From Gammaproteobacteria bacterium (GTDB lineage Bacteria > Pseudomonadota > Gammaproteobacteria > JAURND01), in the NCBI GenBank assembly GCA_035546635.1, contig DASZWJ010000024.1:1-40481 (forward strand): DNA of 40,481 bases, written 5' to 3'. Positions 16,710 through 25,033 of the stretch are shown here, piece after piece (within the stretch, counting starts at the first letter, position 1; each line of letters opens with the position of its first letter). The notes under the pieces were generated by a model, which saw only the letters and a list, made by a program, of their open reading frames with translations, was not told the origin of the DNA and searched no databases. The position numbers and the translations under genes were made by a program.

Positions 16710-16770
16710 TCCTTGCTCCTAACTTGGATGATTAAATACATCTTAAATATCGAAGCACCAAGATGCAATA

Positions 16771-17070
16771 CTATTCTGCTAAAGTTTGTACTAACCCATA
16801 AATATTCTCATTGATTACTTGCAAAATCTGCTCATTATTTTTTTCCATCATCAGCATATGTGTATTTCCGTTGATACCCAGATCTGGCAGAGAACCAGCG
16901 CTTTATCCGTCACCGCCACCACATCATTTTCAGCAACCAACATTAAAAGCGGAGTCGGTGCAATACGCTCAATATACGCACCCTGCTCATATTCAGAATA
17001 CATTTCCACTGAACGCAGCGTCACTTCATTACGCCATTTTTCAAATCGCCATTGATCTTCAACAGGCGCA
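16771..17070 (-). pseudogene. Alpha/beta hydrolase, C-terminal remnant
   Basis: Read on the minus strand, 17070-16860 gives APVEDQWRFEKW, then RIAPTPLLMLVAENDVVAVT. This is the strand with the acid residue of an alpha/beta hydrolase. A frame change near 16865 leads into NTHMLMMEKNNEQI, which holds the catalytic His region, and a stop at 16771-16773. The N-terminal two thirds with the nucleophile are missing. The remnant begins exactly where the divergent TetR remnant begins. Confidence 0.75.
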
Positions 17071-17071
17071 T

Positions 17072-17601
17072 GCTACCAGCATGGATCAAATCGCCACTAC
17101 CGCCAATGTTTCTAAAAGAACGGTTTACGACCATTTTAAAACTAAAAAAGCGCTGTTTGAATCGATGCTCAATGCGCACTGGCAAACAGTTTCAATTTCT
17201 CATCAGCAATTATTTTTAGAACAGCAACCTATTGCTGCACAATTAACCCAGTTTGCAAAAGTTTTCTTAAAATTTTTATATCAACCGGATACGATCGCGC
17301 TATTTCGATTGTTGATAGCAGAAATTAATCAATTTCCAGATTTAGTAAGCAATCTGCTGTTGGCGAGAAAGCGCCATTCACTCGACTATTAGTAAAATTT
17401 TTAGAGGGCAAAAAGGCTAGCGGTGAATTATCTATAGACAATCCTGAACGTTCAGCCTCTTATTTCATAGGTATGCTAAAAGAGCACCATTTCTGGCCGA
17501 TGATGCTGGGTTTCACTAAACAGAAACAATTGCCTCATGCTAACAGTTTAATTGAGGATGTGGTAAGGGTGTTTCTTAAGGCCTATCATCCTGAGTCATA
17601 G
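17072..17601 (+). pseudogene. TetR-family regulator, N-terminally truncated and frameshifted
   Basis: The sequence starts inside a TetR DNA-binding domain, ATSMDQIATTANVSKRTVYD, and lacks its first helix and any start codon. A ligand-binding part follows to about 17373. There the frame changes, and the rest reads APFTRLLVKFLEGKKASGE and continues to the stop at 17599-17601. It is therefore doubly disabled. It probably once controlled the divergent hydrolase next to it, as is usual for such pairs. Confidence 0.85.
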
Positions 17602-17637
17602 TCTTCACCTTGTATTGATTGTCATCATGCCCTTGGT

Positions 17638-17666
17638 TGTCATCCTTCGCTGTGCTTAGGATGACA
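17638..17666. repeat. Dispersed hairpin TGTCATCC-N13-GGATGACA
   Basis: An 8-bp perfect stem. The stop codon of the minus-strand gene (17656-17658) lies in the loop and its last codons lie in one arm. The same GTCATCC/GGATGAC arms recur at 25009-25031 next to sucB. Confidence 0.75.
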
Positions 17667-19428
17667 GCGAATGTTGGGTTAAGCTTGAAACTGGAGCTTG
17701 TTCCAACACAGGATTTATATTTTTCTTTTTATCTTTCGGTGAATTTTCTCTATGATAATGAAAAGTCACGGGTAAGTTTATCGACGATTCAGTATTTTTT
17801 GAATCCATAGGTAATCTAACAGATGATACCAATTCTTCTTTATCACACAAAAAATCATCACCATAATCTAAAGAATTCAGGTTCATATGATCTTCCATGT
17901 TGATTTGATATGGAGTCATATACGATTTCCACAAATCAGGCAGATCAGATACCAAGGCTGACTTTCCCCAAAAAGGATCGCACCACACTGCATTAGGTCC
18001 CCACGTAGAAATATCTCTAGGATCACTGTTGGGTAAACGCCCAAGTATTATAAATACATGATCTTTCTTTTCTGATGAAAAAATTTCAGCGGCCACACCC
18101 CCGAATATATCTCTATGTTTGTCACGCAGTTTACTGATACACCTTAAACCAACAAATGATTGCTCCGTACAATTTCCTCTGTGAGTTTTCTCAGCCAGTG
18201 TAGCCCTTAATGACATGAATATCCCTAGGATCTGCGCCTTAGTGAACAATTCTCCCTGGGTTACTACCTCAAGTTGCTTATAAGCCAATGATCTATTTTT
18301 CTTTACTGTTGCTTCTATTTCATCAAACTTTTTTGATGGTTTTTTTAAATTGTTTTCATTTGTATTTCCTCCTTCATACACTAACCTCTGAGCCATTACA
18401 CAAGCAGCTTTCGCAATATGCAACAGTGGATGTGTATCTGGAGATTTGCGATGATAATAGAAATTCATATGGCCGACCTCCAAATGTCTCCAGTGAAACC
18501 ATAATTCTTCACATGGAAAACTTCTATCAGTTTTTCTGTCATCAGTTATTCTTTTCGACAGCACCATGATCATTTTCAATGTTTCTTGAAAATTAATTTC
18601 ACCCGATTCAGATCGTTCAATCAGCTCTAAAATAACCGCGATTGATTTAGGCTGTTGTTTCTTTTCATCTTTATGTGTCCATTCTCGATTATGAATGGCC
18701 AGTTTTATGGAGTTAATTAATTTTTTTGCATCTGCTTCAGACGGGAGTTCTTTGATGAATTTTTCATCATTAATTGTTTCAGGTGATGAAAGAGAAAGAA
18801 ATTTTAATCTATTTATTTCTCTTTCTATGGATTCCTTGGCTTTATCATCGCTGTATTCTGAAGCAACAGATATATGTGATCTAGATTTTACATCTTTCAC
18901 TTTATCTGAGCATGAGTAATCATCGTGCTCAACATCTGCCGTCTCTTGATTATCTGAAATATTGTCTTCCTCTAGAGAGCCGTATTGTTGCAGCGCTTTT
19001 TCGACTCTGGCACGATCTCCACTATTAGAGAATGAAAGAAAAATCTCCTTGAAGCTTTCAAATGTTAACCCATCGGATTTACCTGAACTCGAACGCTCTT
19101 GATAAAATTGCTCAATATCTCGCAGCATTCTACAAATTTCTTGCTGGCTTACATGGTTTGCAGCATACCGCATCAACTCAGTTAAGATTTGCTCTTGATT
19201 GTTTTGCGGAAAATTTATACGAAAACTTTCACTTAATGCAAGATTGACTAAATTAGCTACAACAAAATCAGGGATTTCTCTTATCAGATAAGCAGTTAAA
19301 TCTTCTTGATTATCCTTCTCAACAAATGCTTCAATGGCATTAAATATCTCCTGACAATCTTCAAGATTAAATTCTTTGAACTTGCCAGCTTGAGACTGCT
19401 TTTTTTCAGTACTTATACCTTCGCTCAT
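17656..19428 (-). CDS. Large effector-like protein with Cys-His-Asp protease-type motif
   Basis: The 590-residue protein is not one I can name. Residues 1-300 are helical and highly charged. Near the C-terminus are RGNCTEQSF (C420), KKDHVFIILGR (H457) and VWCDPFWGK (D484). These three motifs in this order and context (GNCxEQ, DHxFxxxGR, xDPxW) resemble the Cys-His-Asp triad region of papain-fold effector proteases, and match the motif order of the protein at 119-1267. No signal peptide or membrane helix is visible. The final residues LTQHSLSS are partly encoded by a dispersed hairpin repeat. The ATG at 19428 lies on the minus strand, divergent from the MFS gene. The catalytic role is inference, the effector role likewise. 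Confidence 0.55.
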   Translation of the reverse strand: MSEGISTEKKQSQAGKFKEFNLEDCQEIFNAIEAFVEKDNQEDLTAYLIREIPDFVVANLVNLALSESFRINFPQNNQEQILTELMRYAANHVSQQEICRMLRDIEQFYQERSSSGKSDGLTFESFKEIFLSFSNSGDRARVEKALQQYGSLEEDNISDNQETADVEHDDYSCSDKVKDVKSRSHISVASEYSDDKAKESIEREINRLKFLSLSSPETINDEKFIKELPSEADAKKLINSIKLAIHNREWTHKDEKKQQPKSIAVILELIERSESGEINFQETLKMIMVLSKRITDDRKTDRSFPCEELWFHWRHLEVGHMNFYYHRKSPDTHPLLHIAKAACVMAQRLVYEGGNTNENNLKKPSKKFDEIEATVKKNRSLAYKQLEVVTQGELFTKAQILGIFMSLRATLAEKTHRGNCTEQSFVGLRCISKLRDKHRDIFGGVAAEIFSSEKKDHVFIILGRLPNSDPRDISTWGPNAVWCDPFWGKSALVSDLPDLWKSYMTPYQINMEDHMNLNSLDYGDDFLCDKEELVSSVRLPMDSKNTESSINLPVTFHYHRENSPKDKKKNINPVLEQAPVSSLTQHSLSS

Positions 19429-19493
19429 GGTGCCAAAATACGCTGTGAATTATAGAATTAACATTGTAATTACCCATGATTAAGAGAGTCTTA

Positions 19494-20690
19494 ATGCAAC
19501 CTGTAATTTTTAAGCCCCTGCTTTTAGCAACCGTCATTACGCTGGACTTGTTAGCCGGCATGGAATTTGATCTGTTTGTACCAAGCTTCCCTGAACTACA
19601 AAGCCAGTTCAGCTTGTCATCATTTTGGGTGGAAGCCTTGTTATCGGCTAATTTTGTAGGCTATTGCTTGAGTCTGTTTCTGGTGGGTAGTTTTGCTGAT
19701 CGCTATGGCCGCAAACCTATTATTTTGCTGGGTCTGATGATTTTTATGATTGGCAGCGGCTTTTGTTGGTGGGGGATCTCCTATCCATTGCTCTTGGTTG
19801 GCCGTTTCTTACAAGGCATAGGTATAGCCGCTCCGGCAATTCTCAGCTTTTTAATCATTGCCGACACCTACTCCTTGAAAAAGCAGCAATTTTATATGGC
19901 CATGTTAAACGGCGTAAAAAACACTTCTGTAGCCATTGCACCCGTTATTGGCAGCTATATCACCCTATATTTTCATTGGCAGGGAAATTTTGTTGCATTA
20001 TTACTTTTAGGTTTGACAGGATTTATCATGACCTTAATTTTTATCCCCGTTCATAAACCCATTGTGCACGGAAACGCCCACCCTAAAAGTGGCTACAAAC
20101 TGGTGTTTAGATCAAAATCTCTGTTGCTGTTAATGACCAATATTATTTTTATGTTTGTACCCTATTGGATTTTTGTGGGGATGTCGCCGCTGCTATACAT
20201 GAAAGATTTAGGCGTAAGTCTTACCCATTTTGGTTATTATCAAGGCGCACTGGCCTTAGTATTCGCCCTGGGCAGCGTAACATTCGGACTGATTATGCAT
20301 AAATTCCGGCAGAAAAACTTACTCTCCGTCGCAACCGTAATTTACTTTGCCAGCTTAATCAGCGTACTTTCTATCACCCTTGCCAATACGACCAATCCAT
20401 TCTTGATTACTTTGGCATTTCTGCCTTTTATTATCAGCCAGATTATTCCGTCTAACCTCTTGGTACCTTTATGCCTGAACTTTATACCTCAAGTTAAGGG
20501 CAGAATTTCAGCGGTTCTACAAGGATCGCAATTGCTATTTTCAGCACTTAGCTTGCAGATTGCTGGTTATTTTTATCAGGGTTCTTTCAGGCATATTGGT
20601 ATTATCATTAGCATTTTTATTGCTATGATCTTAATCACGCAGTTTTGGGTTGTTAAAAATCAGGAAATTAGACAATTTATTCGAGAGTGA
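19494..20690 (+). CDS. MFS multidrug-type transporter (Bcr/CflA-like)
   Basis: The protein has about 12 hydrophobic membrane segments and belongs to the major facilitator superfamily, drug:H+ antiporter group. Motif A appears between helices 2 and 3 as GSFADRYGRKPII, and an LDxxxGMEFDLFVPSFPEL start resembles the Bcr/CflA/EmrD branch. It probably exports small toxic molecules across the inner membrane. ATG 19494 has AAGAGAG 5 bases upstream. The in-frame ATG at 19476 has no ribosome binding site. The product has about 398 residues, normal for the family. It stands divergent from the effector-like gene, with 121 bases to the next gene. Confidence 0.87.
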   Translation: MQPVIFKPLLLATVITLDLLAGMEFDLFVPSFPELQSQFSLSSFWVEALLSANFVGYCLSLFLVGSFADRYGRKPIILLGLMIFMIGSGFCWWGISYPLLLVGRFLQGIGIAAPAILSFLIIADTYSLKKQQFYMAMLNGVKNTSVAIAPVIGSYITLYFHWQGNFVALLLLGLTGFIMTLIFIPVHKPIVHGNAHPKSGYKLVFRSKSLLLLMTNIIFMFVPYWIFVGMSPLLYMKDLGVSLTHFGYYQGALALVFALGSVTFGLIMHKFRQKNLLSVATVIYFASLISVLSITLANTTNPFLITLAFLPFIISQIIPSNLLVPLCLNFIPQVKGRISAVLQGSQLLFSALSLQIAGYFYQGSFRHIGIIISIFIAMILITQFWVVKNQEIRQFIRE

Positions 20691-20767
20691 CTAACAGATT
20701 AGACAATATTTACGTAATACAAACGCTCTATACTTTAATGTAAACTACCCAGAATACTTCTTTATAT

Positions 20768-20789
20768 CACCCCCTTTGAAAAGGGGGTG
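20768..20789. repeat. Perfect palindrome CACCCCCTTT-GA-AAAGGGGGTG
   Basis: Two 10-base arms around GA. It belongs to the CCCCCTTT/AAAGGGGG family seen as a larger double unit at 29998-30144. It lies 23 bases before the Rpn-type gene and may form a stem in the leader or terminate the MFS transcript. Confidence 0.75.
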
Positions 20790-20811
20790 AGCTTACCTAA
20801 AAGGATAAGTT

Positions 20812-21780
20812 ATGTCCCGTTACCTTGACCCAAAAACTGATATTGTTTTTAAAAAAATTTTCGGCGAACATCCACATTTGCTAAAAAGTTTTCTCAATGC
20901 TGTGTTGCCTTTACCTGAAAATGGTCTCATCGATACCCTGGAATATTTACCCAGTGAACAAGTCCCCTTGATCCCTAGTTTTAAATACACCGTGGTAGAT
21001 GTACGCTGCACCGATCAACAAGGCCAAGTATTTATCGTGGAAATGCAAATCCAATGGACGGCAAGCTTTAAACAACGCATGTTATTCAACGCCAGTAAAG
21101 CTTATGTGACTCAATTGGAAAAAGGTGAGGATTACGATTTATTAAAACCCGTCTACGGACTTGGGCTCATTAATACACAATTTGACCCCGATGAAAATGA
21201 CTGGTATCACCATTACAAAATCGTCAATGTCGCCAAACCACATTTAGCTGAAATTAAAGATTTACAGCTGGTATTTATTGAACTGCCTAAATTCAAAGCT
21301 AAAAATTTTCCGCAAAAGAAATTACAGGTGCTGTGGCTACGTTTTTTATCCGAGTTGAGTGAAAAAACCAAGGAAGTGTCAGCTGAATGGTTAGCCGTTC
21401 CAGAGATTAAACAAGCTATTACCTTGGCCGAAGAGGCGGCTTATTCACCGGCTGAATTGGCATCTTATGACAAATACTGGGATGCCATTAGTATAGAAAA
21501 AAGCCTAGTATCCAGCGCCGGAAGGCGGGGACATGAAGCAGGCTGGGAACAAGGCAGAATAGAAGGCAGGGTAGAAGGCAGGGTAGAAGGTAGGCTAGAA
21601 GGCAGGAAAGAAGGCAGAGAAGAAGGAATAATCGAGGGAAGAGAAGAAGGTTCTCTCAAAACTAGATACGCCTTTGCACATAAATTAATGGCTAAAGGAT
21701 TTCCGTTAGAAGAAATTGCTGCCTTAACTGAACTGCCATTGACAGTGATTAATTCTTTATTACTGCAAGAACAGGAATGA
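20812..21780 (+). CDS. Rpn-family PD-(D/E)XK nuclease / putative transposase
   Basis: The 322-residue protein begins with the family hallmark DPKTDIVFKKIFGEHPHLLKSFLN. The nuclease core follows, with VVDVRCTD and then FIVEMQIQW, which fit the PD-(D/E)XK pattern with Gln in place of Lys. Rpn (RpnA-E) proteins of E. coli promote recombination and cut DNA. They are often labelled transposases but lack element ends. Residues about 245-280 are tandem EGR/EGREEG units, a charged coiled stretch typical of the C-terminal region of this family. No inverted ends bound the gene. AAGGA precedes the ATG. It is followed by apaH after 31 bases. Confidence 0.85.
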   Translation: MSRYLDPKTDIVFKKIFGEHPHLLKSFLNAVLPLPENGLIDTLEYLPSEQVPLIPSFKYTVVDVRCTDQQGQVFIVEMQIQWTASFKQRMLFNASKAYVTQLEKGEDYDLLKPVYGLGLINTQFDPDENDWYHHYKIVNVAKPHLAEIKDLQLVFIELPKFKAKNFPQKKLQVLWLRFLSELSEKTKEVSAEWLAVPEIKQAITLAEEAAYSPAELASYDKYWDAISIEKSLVSSAGRRGHEAGWEQGRIEGRVEGRVEGRLEGRKEGREEGIIEGREEGSLKTRYAFAHKLMAKGFPLEEIAALTELPLTVINSLLLQEQE

Positions 21781-21811
21781 GTCTCACAATATCAATTTGG
21801 AATCTTAACCT

Positions 21812-22624
21812 ATGTCAACCTACGCCATTGGCGACCTGCAAGGCTGCTATGATGAGCTACAGCTGCTGTTGCAAAAGATAAATTACGATCCGAATAAAGA
21901 TCAGCTTTGGTTTGCCGGCGACCTGGTCAACCGCGGACCGAAATCATTACAGACACTGCGTTTTATTAAGAACTTAACCAATGCAGTTACTGTGTTAGGC
22001 AATCACGACCTGCACCTGTTAGCCATCGCCACTGGTCACCCCTATAAAAATCACACGCTTTATGAAATTCTTCAGGCAGAAGATCGTGATGAATTAATCG
22101 ATTGGCTACGTAGGCAACCTTTACTGCATTATGATGCAAAGCTAGGCGTTGTGATGACCCATGCCGGCATACCACCACAATGGAATCTGGAGCAAGCACA
22201 ACATTATGCCGCCGAAGTCGAAGCGATTCTGCGCAGCGATGATTATGCTTTATTTCTTAAACATCTCTATAGCGATACCCCCGTAGTCTGGCGACCTGAT
22301 CTTAACGGCTGGGATAGATTACGTTTTATCATCGATGCGCTAACACGTATGCGTTTTTGTAATGCCGAAGGACATCTCGATCTCAGCGCTAAAGGCGGCC
22401 TTGATTCACAGCCGCAAGGCTACATGCCTTGGTTCAAAGTACCCAATCGCGCCACAACTAACTTAAAAATTGTATTTGGCCATTGGGCGGCTTTAGAAGG
22501 CGAAACCCATACCCCCAATGTTTATGCGCTGGATACGGGTTGTGTTTGGGGCAGATATTTAAGCGCCTTACGACTAGAGGATGAACAATGGTTTCGTGTG
22601 CGTGCTTTAAAAACTACGAATTAA
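21812..22624 (+). CDS. apaH: Symmetrical bis(5'-nucleosyl)-tetraphosphatase
   Basis: ApaH splits diadenosine tetraphosphate (Ap4A) into two ADP in the cytoplasm, which limits stress dinucleotides and can decap NpnN-RNA. The metallophosphoesterase motifs are all present: GDLQGCYDE (residues 7-15), GDLVNRGP (about 36-43), GNHD (about 65-68), then HAGI and GHW. Length 270 is normal. Its stop codon is formed by the TTAA at the left edge of a palindromic MITE (22621-22703). The repeat adds no codons. In many relatives apaH sits with folA, and folA is indeed nearby on the other strand. Confidence 0.95.
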   Translation: MSTYAIGDLQGCYDELQLLLQKINYDPNKDQLWFAGDLVNRGPKSLQTLRFIKNLTNAVTVLGNHDLHLLAIATGHPYKNHTLYEILQAEDRDELIDWLRRQPLLHYDAKLGVVMTHAGIPPQWNLEQAQHYAAEVEAILRSDDYALFLKHLYSDTPVVWRPDLNGWDRLRFIIDALTRMRFCNAEGHLDLSAKGGLDSQPQGYMPWFKVPNRATTNLKIVFGHWAALEGETHTPNVYALDTGCVWGRYLSALRLEDEQWFRVRALKTTN

Positions 22625-22703
22625 GGGCACCTCTAGAAATTCAGATTTTTGTTCAAGTCAAGGCGGATTTGAACAAAAAGATAATTTCTAGAGGTGCCCT
22701 TAA
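22621..22703. mobile_element. 83-bp palindromic MITE flanked by TTAA (short copy)
   Basis: Ends TTAAGGGCACCTCTAGAAAT and the reverse complement bound the unit, with TTAA at both edges. An inner pair TTTTTGTTCAA/TTGAACAAAAA extends the stem, and AAGGCGGATT lies at the centre. A longer copy with the same ends is at 38283-38431. There is no coding capacity. The left TTAA supplies the apaH stop codon. Confidence 0.9.
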
Positions 22704-22749
22704 TATTCTTTTCACTCTCTGTGAAAAAGAGGGGACAGTTACAATTATT

Positions 22750-23859
22750 TTATCGTCCCACCTCAGTTATTACCGTCAACCCTTCCATAAACCCTTCAAT
22801 ACCCAACCCAGGCCGATCAGATAATACCACCTGGTTATTTATCAGCTGCGCCCCATTAATAACCGGGTTATTTTTAATTAAAGCAATTGGATCTAAATCC
22901 GCAAATAAAATATCCGGCTTACTTAGCGCAAAACTGGCCATGGCAGCGATGCCAATCGGTGATTCCAACATACATCCCACCATGCAGCTTAAATAAGCAC
23001 TACTGGCAATATGATAAATAGCATTCGCCTGATAAATACCGCCAGATTTCATTAGCTTGATATTAATGCCATCGCTGGCATGGATTTTAGCAATAGCCAA
23101 TGCATCCATTGGTGAAAAACAAGATTCATCTGCGATGATGCTACTTTCAACTGCATCGCGGACAAATTTCAAATTTTCTAAATCTTGGGCTTTGACGGGT
23201 TGTTCTACGAGTGCGACCGCTAAATTTTGTTTTTCTAGCATCTTGATGATTTTCACTGCACTCTTGGCATCCCAACCTTGATTGGCATCAATTAAGATTT
23301 TAATGCTATCACCCACTGCGCTACGCACCGCTTTAATACGTTCCATATCTTCTGCTGGATTCAAACCTACTTTTATTTTCAGTACTTCATAACCTTGTTC
23401 TGCAAATGTTTTTGCATCCTCGGCCATAAGATGGGCGTCTTTAACACTGACGGTGATGCAAGTTTTGATTTTATTGCTGGAGGCGCCTAATAATTTATAT
23501 AAAGGCAACTGACAGTATTGCGCAAATAAATCATGTAATGCGATATCTAATGCAGCTTTAGCTGAGCTATTTTTTTTGACAGTGGTTTGAATGCTGTGCA
23601 GTAATTGATTGAAATGATCGATACGCTGCCCAATTAATTTCGGCGCCAACAGCGTTTGAATGATATGGATAATAGAACTTTGACTCTCACCGGTAATCGC
23701 TGGCGTAGCTGCAGCCGATCCATAACCGATAGCACCATTATCAGTTTTTATCATGACAACCACATCTTCAACATATTCCGTACGTCGCACCGCGGTGATA
23801 AATGGACGAATTAAAGGTATTTTTAATGTTGCGAGGGTGATCGTTGTGATTTGCATCAT
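22750..23859 (-). CDS. Dipeptide epimerase (L-Ala-D/L-Glu epimerase type, enolase superfamily)
   Basis: The 369-residue protein belongs to the muconate-lactonizing branch of the enolase superfamily. Visible active-site elements are the KIKVG lysines (about 161-165), metal ligands in DANQGW, EQP and DES, and the second base in KLMKSGG. An ADLDP near the C-terminus resembles the DxD that binds the dipeptide amino group in L-Ala-D/L-Glu epimerases, which recycle murein peptides. Other dipeptides are possible. AAGGA precedes the ATG, which overlaps the folA stop by 4 bases (ATGA), so the gene is translationally coupled to folA. Confidence 0.87.
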   Translation of the reverse strand: MMQITTITLATLKIPLIRPFITAVRRTEYVEDVVVMIKTDNGAIGYGSAAATPAITGESQSSIIHIIQTLLAPKLIGQRIDHFNQLLHSIQTTVKKNSSAKAALDIALHDLFAQYCQLPLYKLLGASSNKIKTCITVSVKDAHLMAEDAKTFAEQGYEVLKIKVGLNPAEDMERIKAVRSAVGDSIKILIDANQGWDAKSAVKIIKMLEKQNLAVALVEQPVKAQDLENLKFVRDAVESSIIADESCFSPMDALAIAKIHASDGINIKLMKSGGIYQANAIYHIASSAYLSCMVGCMLESPIGIAAMASFALSKPDILFADLDPIALIKNNPVINGAQLINNQVVLSDRPGLGIEGFMEGLTVITEVGR

Positions 23860-24368
23860 GGACGTCCTTGAAAAGTCAGAAAATTATAAGCATATGGATT
23901 CTTGGCATCAGCTGAATGTTTAACATCTTCGACTAACTGCCAACGCAGTGGATTATCCACTGCTATTTCTTCAGGAAGAAAACTATCGCCCTCGAATGTT
24001 GCATGAATGATAGTTAAATAGAGGCGATCTGCGTATTCTGCAGCAGCTTTGAATAGTTGCGCACCGCCAATGACCATCGCTTCGGGTGCTGTTGCAACTA
24101 GGGCGAAGGCTGCTTCTAATGAAGAAACGACCTCACAATCAGCTATTTTTAGTTGCGTATTATGCGAAACGATTATATTGCGTCGGCCAGGTAACGGTTT
24201 ACCGATGGATTCGTAAGTTTTGCGACCCATGATGATAGGCTTGCCCCAGGTCAATTCTTTAAAATGTTTAAGATCGGCTGGTAAATGCCAAGGCAAACGG
24301 TTGTTGATGCCAATTACATGATTGCTGGACATGGCGACGATGAGAGATATATGCATGAGATGCCCCAT
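23856..24368 (-). CDS. folA: Dihydrofolate reductase
   Basis: The enzyme reduces dihydrofolate to tetrahydrofolate with NADPH in the cytoplasm and is the target of trimethoprim. The 170-residue protein shows the family segments ISLIVAMSSNHVIGINNRLPWHL (proton-donor Asp in LPADLKHFK), the NADPH-binding GRKTYESIGKPLPGR and VIGGAQLF. ATG 24368 has AAGGA 5 bases upstream. The second Met at residue 5 is a possible alternative. It overlaps the dipeptide epimerase gene by 4 bases, an unusual partner. It supplies folate to one-carbon metabolism, as the glycine cleavage genes in this window do. Confidence 0.95.
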   Translation of the reverse strand: MGHLMHISLIVAMSSNHVIGINNRLPWHLPADLKHFKELTWGKPIIMGRKTYESIGKPLPGRRNIIVSHNTQLKIADCEVVSSLEAAFALVATAPEAMVIGGAQLFKAAAEYADRLYLTIIHATFEGDSFLPEEIAVDNPLRWQLVEDVKHSADAKNPYAYNFLTFQGRP

Positions 24369-24408
24369 TCATTTCCTTGTCCACAAGTAGACATCGGCAT
24401 CAAACTAA

Positions 24409-24429
24409 CCTCTCCCCTTGTGGGAGAGG
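24409..24429. repeat. Dispersed repeat arm CCTCTCCCCTTGTGGGAG
   Basis: A short palindromic unit of the CCTTCTCCC/GGGAGAAGG family, located upstream of folA. Related copies are at 10118-10140, 30969-30992 and, as two long arms, 36601-36735. Confidence 0.7.
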
Positions 24430-24501
24430 TCAATATTTTTGCTTAACTTAACGCCAATACCCTGCCTTTTACGGGGGAAAAAGTTTGGTTGAAAACTTTA
24501 T

Positions 24502-25008
24502 TTAAGACAATGCGCGAGAAAAATCCTCTATTAAGTCATCCGTTGCCTCAATCCCCACCGAAAGCCGTATCAAACTATCGGAAATGCCTAATTGTTTACG
24601 CTCCTCAAAGGAGAACTGACCAACCCTGGATAATTGACTTTAACCACTGCTGGATGCTGCTCTAAAAATTGGGCAATTTTAAGCGCTTGATAACGCACCC
24701 GCAAGGCTAAGGTTTTAATACCGCGCTGCAATAAAAATAGCGCATGCGGATCTAAACAACCACCCAGATAACATAATTTTTCATTTATATTATGAATTAA
24801 CTCCTTAGAGCCAATAGCAGCACCTGCCACCACATCGGAGTGACCGTTTAGATACTTAGAGGCACTATGCAAAGATAGATCAAAGCCATAATCAAGCGGC
24901 CGAAAATTAATTGGACTCGTGAAAGTATTATCAATAATAGATTTAAGCCCATTGGCTTTTGCGAATGTTACTACTGCTTTGAGATCACCAACCTGTAACA
25001 AGGGGTAT
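24502..25008 (-). pseudogene. Cys/Met-metabolism PLP enzyme (cystathionine gamma-synthase/lyase type), remnant
   Basis: The minus strand from about 25008 reads PLLQVGDLKAVVTFAKANG, then IIDNTFTSP and the PLP-lysine motif SLHSASKYLNGHSDVVAG. These are the central part of MetB/MetC-type enzymes. The first roughly 150 residues are absent. The sequence goes off at [12 protein letters not shown] near 24605. The normal C-terminus is found in another frame as [20 protein letters not shown], ending at a stop at 24502-24504, with about 60 residues missing between. The product is non-functional. The 5' break coincides with a dispersed hairpin (25009-25031). Confidence 0.85.
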
Positions 25009-25031
25009 GTCATCCCAATACTCAGGATGAC
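25009..25031. repeat. Dispersed hairpin GTCATCC-N9-GGATGAC just after sucB
   Basis: A 7-bp perfect stem starts 2 bases beyond the sucB stop and could act as a terminator or mRNA 3' stem. It marks the broken end of the PLP-enzyme remnant. The same arms occur at 17638-17666. Confidence 0.7.
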
Positions 25032-25033
25032 TG

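Noticed and set aside
20812..21780. Rpn gene as an insertion sequence
   Set aside because: No inverted ends or target duplications were found around it. The palindrome at 20768-20789 is a separate repeat type.
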